From Dehalococcoidia bacterium (GTDB lineage: Bacteria; Chloroflexota; Dehalococcoidia; Lucifugimonadales; UBA2985): a DNA stretch of 36,913 bases. Positions 31,162-36,913 of this stretch are shown here, piece after piece (positions within the stretch are counted from its first letter, which is position 1; every line of letters begins with the position of its first letter). The translations under genes were made by a program, and so were the position numbers. The stretch lies in the NCBI GenBank assembly GCA_015661155.1, contig JACVQK010000003.1, forward strand, positions 1 through 36,913. The letters run 5' to 3'. Below the pieces are notes generated by a model. The model was given only the letters and a program-made list of their open reading frames with translations, made no database searches and was not told where the DNA came from.

Positions 31162-31740
31162 TCAACTGCCCACGGGTATCTTCAGGAAATAGGAGTGAAA
31201 CCTCTGGTCATGGGTAAGCTCGGGGTGAAAGGAGGTGACCAGGACATGACCCTCCTGGGCCGCGACCACCTGGTGGTCGCTCAAGTAGGCCAGGGGCTTT
31301 ACCCCCGGGCCGATTCCCTCAATGACGGGAGCCCGTATGAAAACGGCTCTGAAAGGCGCCCCTCCCAGGCTGGGCACGTCGATATCTGCCTCGAAGCTGT
31401 CCACCTGCCGCCCGAAGGCATTTCGCCGTACCTGGATGTCTATGAGGCCAAGGGACTCAGGTCTATCCTCGACTATCTCTCTGGCCAGGACGATCATACC
31501 GGCACATGTACCCCATGTGGGCATTCCTTCCCCTACGGCGCTCTTTATCTCCTGGGCAAGGCCAAAACTCTTCATCAGTCGGGCGATGGTGGTGCTCTCT
31601 CCACCGGGGATGATCAGGGCATCAACCTTCCTCAGGTCGTGAGGCAGGCGCACCTCCAGGGCTTCTACGCCCATGGCATCAAGAACTTGTATGTGCTCAG
31701 CGAAGTCACCCTGAAGGGCCAGAACCCCCACCTTGACCAC
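31162..31740 (-). CDS. pdxT: Pyridoxal 5'-phosphate synthase glutaminase subunit
   Basis: Supplies ammonia from glutamine to PdxS in PLP synthesis; 192 residues. It is a class I glutaminase with catalytic Cys79 in WGTCAGMI and the His172/Glu174 pair in FHPELTHD. The PGGEST loop is at about 45-50. Its stop lies 4 bases before the GNAT-like gene; its start is two bases after the pdxS stop. The two form the standard 12+12 subunit complex. Confidence 0.97.
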   Translation of the reverse strand: MVKVGVLALQGDFAEHIQVLDAMGVEALEVRLPHDLRKVDALIIPGGESTTIARLMKSFGLAQEIKSAVGEGMPTWGTCAGMIVLAREIVEDRPESLGLIDIQVRRNAFGRQVDSFEADIDVPSLGGAPFRAVFIRAPVIEGIGPGVKPLAYLSDHQVVAAQEGHVLVTSFHPELTHDQRFHSYFLKIPVGS

Positions 31741-31741
31741 G

Positions 31742-32623
31742 CTACCAGCCTCTTACAGACAGGAGCTCCTCTTGTTTCAAGGTTCTCACGTCCAGGCCCG
31801 ACATAGGCTCTCCCAGGTCCTGGGAGGCCTTGGCTATAACGTCGGGGTTGTTGTAGTGGGTGGTGGCCTCCACAATGGCCTTGGCGAAGGCCGCCGGGTT
31901 CTTGGACTTGTAGATGCCTGAGCCCACGAAGACCCCCTCAGCTCCAAGCTGCATCATCAGGGCAGCATCCGCGGGAGTGGCGATGCCCCCCGCGGCGAAG
32001 TTGACCACGGGAAGGCGTCCCGTATCGTGAATCTCCTGCACCAGCTCGAAGGGTGCTCCCAACGCCTTGGCCTCCGCCATCAGCTCGCCCTGGGACATGG
32101 CCTGAATCTTGCGTATCTCCCCCATCACCGCTCTCATGTGGCGCACCGCCTCCACCACATTACCCGTTCCCGCCTCCCCCTTGGTGCGTATCATGGCTGC
32201 GCCCTCGGCGATGCGCCTGAGGGCCTCCCCCAGGTCCCGGCAGCCGCAGACAAAGGGCACCTTGAAGTCGTGCTTCCAGATGTGGTTGCTTTCGTCGGCG
32301 GGGGTGAGCACCTCGGACTCGTCCAGGTAGTCCACCCCCAGGGACTCCAGGACCTGGGCCTCCACGAAGTGACCGATGCGGCACTTGGCCATCACGGGGA
32401 TGGTGACGGTCTTCATTATGGCCAGGACTCGAGAGGGATCGGCCATGCGAGCCACCCCTCCGGCAGCCCTGATATCCGCGGGCACCCTCTCCAGGGCCAT
32501 GACCGCGCAGGCCCCTGCATCTTCGGCGATCTTGGCCTGCTCCGGGGTGACCACGTCCATTATCACTCCGCCCTTGAGCATCTGGGCCAGCCCAGCCTTA
32601 ACACGCCACGTCCCCTTGTCCAT
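31742..32623 (-). CDS. pdxS: Pyridoxal 5'-phosphate synthase lyase subunit
   Basis: Forms PLP from ribose 5-phosphate, glyceraldehyde 3-phosphate and ammonia; 293 residues, the exact usual size from the ATG at 32623. That start has AAGGAGAG just upstream, and an upstream in-frame ATG at 32668 overlaps the promoter. Catalytic lysines are Lys80 in VMAKCRIGH and Lys148 in [10 protein letters not shown]. The beginning ([18 protein letters not shown]) and end match the family. PLP is the cofactor of SelA in this window. It leads the long minus operon to thpR. Confidence 0.97.
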   Translation of the reverse strand: MDKGTWRVKAGLAQMLKGGVIMDVVTPEQAKIAEDAGACAVMALERVPADIRAAGGVARMADPSRVLAIMKTVTIPVMAKCRIGHFVEAQVLESLGVDYLDESEVLTPADESNHIWKHDFKVPFVCGCRDLGEALRRIAEGAAMIRTKGEAGTGNVVEAVRHMRAVMGEIRKIQAMSQGELMAEAKALGAPFELVQEIHDTGRLPVVNFAAGGIATPADAALMMQLGAEGVFVGSGIYKSKNPAAFAKAIVEATTHYNNPDVIAKASQDLGEPMSGLDVRTLKQEELLSVRGW

Positions 32624-32666
32624 AGAACTACTCTCCTTACCGGGTAAGGCAATCCACTTTTGAGCC

Positions 32667-32696
32667 ATTATACAATAGGCCCTAATCCCTTATCAA
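32667..32696 (-). promoter_or_regulatory. pdxS operon promoter
   Basis: On the minus strand, TTGATA (32691-32696), 18 bp, then a perfect TATAAT (32667-32672). The start point is near 32660, about 37 bases before the pdxS ATG. Confidence 0.78.
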
Positions 32697-32735
32697 TGAA
32701 CATAATGAGCTGCGACGATTCGGGCCCGGGAAGTA

Positions 32736-32764
32736 TTGCCACAGGTGCGTGATTAGTGTATGCT
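32736..32764 (+). promoter_or_regulatory. Promoter of the zinc-ribbon gene
   Basis: TTGCCA (32736-32741), 17 bp, TATGCT (32759-32764), about 34 bases before the GTG start. It is back-to-back with the pdxS promoter. Confidence 0.6.
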
Positions 32765-32798
32765 TTCTCAGGCTCAAAACGGTAGGGAGGAGGCTTAA

Positions 32799-33011
32799 GT
32801 GGAGAACACCAACTTGCCCAAGTGTCAGAAGTGCAACATGGGGGACCTGGTACCGCTGTCCGACTTTGGAAGTCAGGGAGCGCCCATCCACTACAAGGCG
32901 TGGGTGTGCACCAACCCCGATTGTGGCTTCAACATCAAGATTCGCAACGGGGATGTCTACATCAACGAGCCCATAACCAGCGGCGCGGCCCACTCTCCAA
33001 GAGTCCGCTAG
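32799..33011 (+). CDS. Small zinc-ribbon protein, 70 residues
   Basis: Small single-domain protein. The start is GTG at 32799 with GGGAGGAGG as ribosome site. Two cysteine pairs, CQKC (about residues 9-12) and CTNPDC (about 37-42), can bind one zinc ion as in rubredoxin-like ribbons. The rest (YKAWVCTNPDCGFNIKIRNG) resembles short zinc ribbons found alone in Chloroflexota genomes. Function is not known. The TAG stop is directly followed by the GCAGGGC hairpin repeat. Confidence 0.75.
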   Translation: MENTNLPKCQKCNMGDLVPLSDFGSQGAPIHYKAWVCTNPDCGFNIKIRNGDVYINEPITSGAAHSPRVR

Positions 33012-33110
33012 GCAGGGCGTGCCCTGCACCCACGCTTCTCAGAGGCATTCATAGGCGAGTTGAATTCAGGGTCTGTGAGATGTGGGTCTGGGCCAAGCCC
33101 AGCTTGGAAG
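33009..33110 (+). repeat. GCAGGGC hairpin repeat, full copy (after the zinc-ribbon gene)
   Basis: Starts with the TAG stop, then GCAGGGC-GT-GCCCTGC, CACCCACGCTTCTCAGAGG, TGAATTCAGGGTCTGTGAG, and ends GTGGGTCTGGGCCAAGCCCA. It matches 15074-15172 almost base for base. Confidence 0.85.
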
Positions 33111-33165
33111 AGGCTATCTCCTCAAGCTGGGGAAGGGGCGAGGTATTGCTGCTCCTGGTAGTCCC

Positions 33166-33194
33166 TTGACGCTCCTGCCTGCGTCCCCTAGACT
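33166..33194 (+). promoter_or_regulatory. tetR-ubiD promoter
   Basis: TTGACG (33166-33171), 17 bp, TAGACT (33189-33194). The expected start lies inside the operator just downstream. Confidence 0.75.
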
Positions 33195-33196
33195 GT

Positions 33197-33214
33197 AGAC
33201 CGACCAGTCGGTCT
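33197..33214. promoter_or_regulatory. TetR-family operator
   Basis: AGACCGAC-CA-GTCGGTCT is a perfect 8-base inverted repeat with a two-base centre, over the start point of tetR and 12 bases before its ATG. It is the likely site of autorepression by the gene that follows. Confidence 0.8.
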
Positions 33215-33225
33215 GGGGAGAAGGT

Positions 33226-33873
33226 ATGGCGGATAGGGAACCCCAGGTTCAACCTGCTCCGGAGGGCAAGGAGGCCACCCGCCAGCGCATCCTCGATGCA
33301 GCCGCGGAGGTCTTCTCGGAGAAGGGCTATCACGGCGCGGCCGTGGACGACATTGTCAGGGCGTCCCAGACCTCCAAAGGCTCCTTCTACTTCCACTTCC
33401 CCAGCAAGCAGGAGATATTCTTCGCCCTGGTAGACCGTCTCACCGCTGCCCTTGCCCTGTCTGCCAGGGAAGCCATTGGCCGGGAGCACGGAGCGTTGGC
33501 CAAGGTGAACGCCGCCCTGGAGACGGTGCTCTACACCTTCTCTCGACACCGCCAGCTGGCCAAAATCCTCCTGGTGGGAGGCGTCGGCCTGGGCAAAGCC
33601 TTCGACGAGCGCCTCTTGACCATCCACGCCAGGTTCGCCTCCCTCATCAAGGGCCACCTGGACGAGGCAGTGGCCGAAGGCTCCATACCCCCCCTGGACA
33701 CCGAGGTGACCGCCTACGCCTGGCTGGGCGCTGTAAACGAGGTGATAGTCCGTTGGCTCTACACAGGCCAGCCGGAGCCCCTGGAAGCGGCTATGGACAC
33801 CCTGAGGAGGCTCCTCCTCCATAGCATCTGCGCTGAGGGGATTGAGAGAGAAGAGGTGAGGACGAAGCCATGA
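33226..33873 (+). CDS. TetR/AcrR family transcription regulator
   Basis: A 215-residue repressor. The N-terminal helix-turn-helix (about 17-63) reads TRQRILDAAAEVFSEKGYHG, then AVDDIVRASQTSKGSFYFHF, the TetR signature. The C-terminal helical domain (about 75-205) would bind an unknown ligand. Its stop overlaps the ubiD start (ATGA), so the two are translated together. The operator and promoter lie upstream, and the pair probably responds to an aromatic or fatty acid substrate of the decarboxylase. Confidence 0.93.
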   Translation: MADREPQVQPAPEGKEATRQRILDAAAEVFSEKGYHGAAVDDIVRASQTSKGSFYFHFPSKQEIFFALVDRLTAALALSAREAIGREHGALAKVNAALETVLYTFSRHRQLAKILLVGGVGLGKAFDERLLTIHARFASLIKGHLDEAVAEGSIPPLDTEVTAYAWLGAVNEVIVRWLYTGQPEPLEAAMDTLRRLLLHSICAEGIEREEVRTKP

Positions 33874-35528
33874 AGTTCAAGGACATCCGTGAGTTCATCG
33901 CCTTCCTGGAGAGCAAGGGGGAGCTGGTCCGTATCAAGACCCCCGTGAGCTGCGAGTTGGAGATCACGGAGATAACGGACCGCGTGGTGAAGCGTGGCGG
34001 GCCTGCCCTCCTTTTCGAGAACGTGGAGGGCTATCACATGCCTGTTCTCATCAACACCTACGGCTCCGCCCGCCGCACCGCCTGGGCTTTGGGCGTGGAG
34101 CGCCTGGACGACCTGGGCGACAGGGTGCGAAGGCTCCTGGGCATGGTGCAGGGGCCTCCCCAGGGCCTGGCGGACAAGGCTCGCGCCCTGATGGAGCTGG
34201 TGAAGATGTCGGCCTATCAGCCCAGGGCGGTTCACAACGCCCCCTGCCAGGAGGTGACCCTCACCGGCCCGGACGCCGACCTGAACCGCCTCCCCATCCT
34301 CAAGTGCTGGCCCATGGACGCCGGTCGCTTCATCACCCTGCCCCTGGTCATCACCAGGGACCCGGAGACGGGGACGCGCAACGTGGGAATGTACCGGATG
34401 CAGGTCTACGATGACCAGACCGCGGGGATGCATTGGCAGACCCACAAGGTGGGGACTCACCACCAGCGGCTGGCCCAGGAGCGCGGACAGGAGAGGATGG
34501 AGGTGGCCGTGGCCCTGGGAGGCGACCCGGCTACCATCTGGACGGGCTCCGCCCCTTTGCCCCCCGGCCTGGACGAGCTGCTCCTGGCCGGCTTCCTGCG
34601 AGAGGAGGGGGTGGAGGTGGTCAAGGGCATCACCGTGGGCCTGGAGGTTCCTGCCCACGCGGAGATAGTCCTGGAGGGGTACGTCGTCCCCGGAGAGACC
34701 CGCGCCGAGGGGCCTTTTGGAGACCACACCGGCTACTATTCCCCCCAGGACTCCTACCCCGTGTTCCACCTCACGGCCATCACCCACCGTCGCGACCCCA
34801 TCTACCCCACCATCGTAGTGGGCCGCCCGGTGCAGGAGGACTACTACATGGGGAAGGCCACGGAGCGGCTCTTCCTGCCCATCATCCAGATGGCGCTGCC
34901 GGAGGTGGTGGACATCCACATGCCCGCGGAGGGGGTGTTCCACAACCTGGTCATCGTCTCCATCAAGAAGGAGTATGCGGGCCAGGCCCGCAAGGTGATG
35001 TACGCCCTGTGGGGCCTGGGCCTCATGATGCTGGCCAGGACCATCATCGTGGTGGACGACTTTGTGGACGTGCAAGACCTGTCCCAGGTGGCGTGGCGGG
35101 TGACCAACAACATCGACCCCGCCCAGGACATCGTGTTCGCCTCCGGCCCCGTGGACGACCTGGACCACGCCTCGCCGACACACAGGTTCGGCAGCAAGGT
35201 GGGCATAGACGCCACGGCCAAGGGGCCTATGGAGGGCAGGGCGAGGGCGTGGCCACCGGACATCGTTATGACCGACGACATCAAGGAGGTTGAACTTTCC
35301 GCCCACGCACGAGACATGTTGGTGGAACGTGGCATTCGCGAGGGGTGGCTACGCACAACCATAGAGTCACCTGACAGTGAAGAGGTGGATGCAGAAGGCA
35401 ACATCCATTACCTCAAGGCCATCCCTGAGCATGGTGGTCGTGTCCTGCGTGTTATAGTTAATCCCAACACAGAGCCGGTGAAAGTTGTTACACTGTTCTT
35501 TGACAGGCGTCTCAGGAGATTACAATGA
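33870..35528 (+). CDS. ubiD: UbiD-family decarboxylase, C-terminus replaced by a DUF4258 domain
   Basis: Prenylated-FMN-dependent (de)carboxylase; the exact acid is unknown. Residues 1-472 are UbiD: the start FKDIREFIAFLESKGELVRI, the prFMN/metal region RNVGMYRMQVYD with Asn and Arg at typical spacing, PAHAEIVLEGYV, and EGPFGDHTGYYS with the catalytic acids (Glu280, Asp285). After MTDDIK the reading frame passes without a stop into VELSAHARDMLVERGI, a complete DUF4258-like domain (about 473-552) ending FFDRRLRRLQ. The normal UbiD tail is found 458 bp downstream at 35744-35809. The fusion may or may not be active: the lost tail is short (about 16 residues). The start overlaps tetR by four bases. 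Confidence 0.9.
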   Translation: MKFKDIREFIAFLESKGELVRIKTPVSCELEITEITDRVVKRGGPALLFENVEGYHMPVLINTYGSARRTAWALGVERLDDLGDRVRRLLGMVQGPPQGLADKARALMELVKMSAYQPRAVHNAPCQEVTLTGPDADLNRLPILKCWPMDAGRFITLPLVITRDPETGTRNVGMYRMQVYDDQTAGMHWQTHKVGTHHQRLAQERGQERMEVAVALGGDPATIWTGSAPLPPGLDELLLAGFLREEGVEVVKGITVGLEVPAHAEIVLEGYVVPGETRAEGPFGDHTGYYSPQDSYPVFHLTAITHRRDPIYPTIVVGRPVQEDYYMGKATERLFLPIIQMALPEVVDIHMPAEGVFHNLVIVSIKKEYAGQARKVMYALWGLGLMMLARTIIVVDDFVDVQDLSQVAWRVTNNIDPAQDIVFASGPVDDLDHASPTHRFGSKVGIDATAKGPMEGRARAWPPDIVMTDDIKEVELSAHARDMLVERGIREGWLRTTIESPDSEEVDAEGNIHYLKAIPEHGGRVLRVIVNPNTEPVKVVTLFFDRRLRRLQ

Positions 35529-35762
35529 AACTAAGAATAGACGAAGAAGCCGATGCCCTCTACCTACGGTTGGACGAGTCGGCCATTGTTGAGTCCGAAG
35601 AGGTGCACCCTGGCGTAATCCTGGACTTCGACGCGGAAAACCGGGTGGTGGGTGTCGAGGTGCTGAGCATCAGCAAGAGGGTGGCCAGAGATAAGCTCCG
35701 CACCTTCCAGTTCGAGTCCAACCTGACTTAGTGGAACGCCCCTTTGACCGACGACATCAAGG
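35269..35762. mobile_element. DUF4258-DUF2283 cassette inserted in ubiD between 18-bp direct repeats
   Basis: TGACCGACGACATCAAGG is at 35269-35286 and identically at 35745-35762. Between them are 458 bp with the DUF4258 segment (in frame with ubiD) and the DUF2283 gene. Removing one repeat and the cassette restores a continuous UbiD frame to a normal end. No recombinase or clear inverted termini are visible. Confidence 0.7.
35525..35731 (+). CDS. DUF2283 family small protein (antitoxin-like)
   Basis: A 68-residue protein starting MKLRIDEEADALYLRLDES, with VHPGVILDFDAENRVVGVEV and the closing LSISKRV, matching DUF2283. The ATG overlaps the stop of the UbiD-DUF4258 frame by four bases (ATGA), so both are translated together. 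DUF4258 and DUF2283 genes often occur side by side and have been considered toxin/antitoxin-like; activity is not established here. It lies inside the cassette framed by the 18-bp repeats. Confidence 0.85.
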   Translation: MKLRIDEEADALYLRLDESAIVESEEVHPGVILDFDAENRVVGVEVLSISKRVARDKLRTFQFESNLT

Positions 35763-35809
35763 CCCTGGTGGACCGCAAGTGGCGGGAGTACGGGATTTTA
35801 GGTTATTAG
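35744..35809 (+). pseudogene. Severed 3' end of ubiD
   Basis: The frame reads LTDDIKALVDRKWREYGILG and one further residue before a TAG stop. TDDIK repeats the UbiD residues that precede the cassette. The rest looks like the usual UbiD C-terminal helix. There is no start or ribosome site of its own. Confidence 0.75.
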
Positions 35810-35811
35810 TC

Positions 35812-35842
35812 CCGCTCACCCTGAGCCTGTCGAAGGGCGAGG
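35812..35842. repeat. REP-type element before the methyltransferase gene
   Basis: CCGCTCACCCTGAGCCTGTC then GAAGGGCGAGG; same core as the insertion at 1493-1543. Confidence 0.75.
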
Positions 35843-35863
35843 AAGAGGACAAGGGGTGAGCAT

Positions 35864-36913
35864 ATGACGACATCTGCGGAGCACAAACCAACTCGCATCC
35901 TCTACTACGGGGACAACCTGGAGGTGCTGCGCAACCACCAGTGGTTCCCCGACGAGTGTGTGGGCCTGGTGTACCTTGACCCGCCCTTCAAGAGCCAGCA
36001 GGACTATAACCTCCTGTTCAAGAGCCAGAAGGGAACACCCGCCGCAGCCCAGGTGCAGGCCTTCACAGACACGTGGAAGTGGGACACGGCAGCCAAGGCG
36101 GAGTACGAGCGACTGGTGAGCGACCCGCTAGTGCCAGGCCGCGTAGGCCAGATGATCGAGGCCTTCTACAAGTTCCTGGACGGCTCCCAGATGATGGCCT
36201 ACCTGGTGATGATGACCCCCCTTCACTGCGACCCCGCCGCCAGCCATTACCTGAAGCTGGTGCTGGACACTGTGTTTGGGCCGGGAAATTTCAGAAACGA
36301 GATTGTGTGGCAAAGATCTCACCCCAAGGGGCACGCGTTTACTCGGTTAGCCAGAAACCATGACGTAATATTGGCGTATTCAAAGAGTCAATTAGGCATC
36401 GCGTGGAATCCACAATACCGACCACATGACCCAGAGAAAGTGTCACAACAATATTCTCTGCGTGATGAGGATGGCCGACCCTACCAACTAACTAGCCTAC
36501 TGAATCCGAACAGAAACCGCCCGAATCTAACGTATGAATACAAGGGTGTTACCCGTGTCTGGCGGTGGACCCAAGAACGAATGCTTCAGGAGGAAGCACA
36601 AGGTCATATAGTTGTCCCCAAAGGGGGGAAGGGAATCCCACGCTACAAACGTTACCTGGATGAGCAAGAAGGTGTACCTGTGGACGATGTCTGGTATGAC
36701 ATCGAGTTCGCATCTGGGCAGGAGCGGTTGGGCTACGATACCCAAAAACCTCTGGCCCTCCTCCGCCGCATCATCGAGGCATCCTCGAATCCCGGTGACG
36801 TAGTGCTAGACCCGTTTTGCGGCTGCGGAACGGCGGTGGTGGCCGCCGAAGAGTTGGGCCGCTCCTGGATTGGCATTGACGTCACCTACCTGGCCATAGA
36901 CGTCATGGCCCGC
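35864..36913 (+). CDS. Site-specific DNA methyltransferase (beta-class N6-A/N4-C), C-terminus cut by window edge
   Basis: The frame is open for 350 codons from ATG 35864 (ribosome site AAGGGGTGAG) to the right edge. Early it has ILYYGDNLEVLRN and the catalytic motif IV LVYLDPPFKSQQDYN. A later stretch gives the SAM-binding motif I VLDPFCGCGTAVVAAEELG with SWIGIDV, so motif order is IV then I (beta class). FCGCGTA differs from the commoner FCGSGTT but is seen in this subfamily. Between MMAYLVMM and LHCDPAASHYLK the chain is unusually short: relatives carry about 16 residues with a LKPTG strand there. It may be part of a restriction-modification or standalone system; the partner would lie outside the window. 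Confidence 0.9.
   Translation, partial: MTTSAEHKPTRILYYGDNLEVLRNHQWFPDECVGLVYLDPPFKSQQDYNLLFKSQKGTPAAAQVQAFTDTWKWDTAAKAEYERLVSDPLVPGRVGQMIEAFYKFLDGSQMMAYLVMMTPLHCDPAASHYLKLVLDTVFGPGNFRNEIVWQRSHPKGHAFTRLARNHDVILAYSKSQLGIAWNPQYRPHDPEKVSQQYSLRDEDGRPYQLTSLLNPNRNRPNLTYEYKGVTRVWRWTQERMLQEEAQGHIVVPKGGKGIPRYKRYLDEQEGVPVDDVWYDIEFASGQERLGYDTQKPLALLRRIIEASSNPGDVVLDPFCGCGTAVVAAEELGRSWIGIDVTYLAIDVMAR

Noticed and set aside
33759-35306. 515-residue minus-strand frame
   Set aside because: Antisense shadow of ubiD; composition (His/Gly/Val rich) and lack of motifs are typical of GC-rich shadows.
1-36913. tRNA, rRNA, riboswitch
   Set aside because: No cloverleaf, rRNA core or recognisable riboswitch seen by eye in the intergenic regions.

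Overview
The window looks like a chromosomal segment of a GC-rich bacterium. The gene set and protein style suggest a Chloroflexota/Dehalococcoidia-type organism: 4Fe-4S PurF, an R3H/AAA ATPase beside tmk, a Gram-positive-type LexA box, and dense intergenic palindromic repeats. This placement is pattern recognition, not a search result. About 30 protein genes are supported, most of them housekeeping. I saw no rRNA, tRNA or CRISPR.

Layout. Positions 1-13.1 kb are on the minus strand: a CaiB-type CoA-transferase (cut by the left edge), a family 2 glycosyltransferase, purH-purM-purF, a large patatin-like membrane protein, a lipoprotein, proS, and a pentapeptide-repeat/potassium-channel fusion. 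An EVE-domain protein and lexA (with SOS box and promoter) follow, also on the minus strand. Positions 15.3-18.9 kb (+) hold an NDUFA9-like epimerase, folC and fabF. selA (-) comes next. Then a two-gene AT-richer island (an exported protein and a secreted matrixin metalloprotease, both -) sits inside a split repeat. Positions 22.7-26.4 kb (+) hold a site-2 protease, tyrA, aroA and gmk. Positions 26.6-32.6 kb (-) look like one operon, read as pdxS, pdxT, a GNAT-like gene, an R3H/AAA ATPase, tmk, an amidohydrolase and thpR. Positions 32.8-36.9 kb (+) hold a small zinc ribbon, a TetR regulator coupled to ubiD, a DUF4258/DUF2283 cassette lodged in the ubiD 3' end, and a DNA methyltransferase cut by the right edge.

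The unusual content is mostly mobile and repetitive DNA caught in the act. (1) A DUF4258-DUF2283 (toxin/antitoxin-like) cassette interrupts ubiD between two identical 18-bp direct repeats, with the severed ubiD tail still readable beyond it. (2) The matrixin island lies between two halves of a repeat whose uninterrupted copy is at 1.27-1.58 kb. (3) A roughly 94-bp MITE-like element with an 8-bp target duplication sits inside a composite hairpin repeat. (4) A second repeat family begins exactly at the stop codons of three unrelated genes. (5) The methyltransferase appears to lack a conserved segment of about 16 residues. Several promoters (purF, lexA, NDUFA9-like gene, pdxS, zinc ribbon, tetR) have near-consensus -35/-10 boxes at 17-18 bp spacing, and three carry operator-like inverted repeats.
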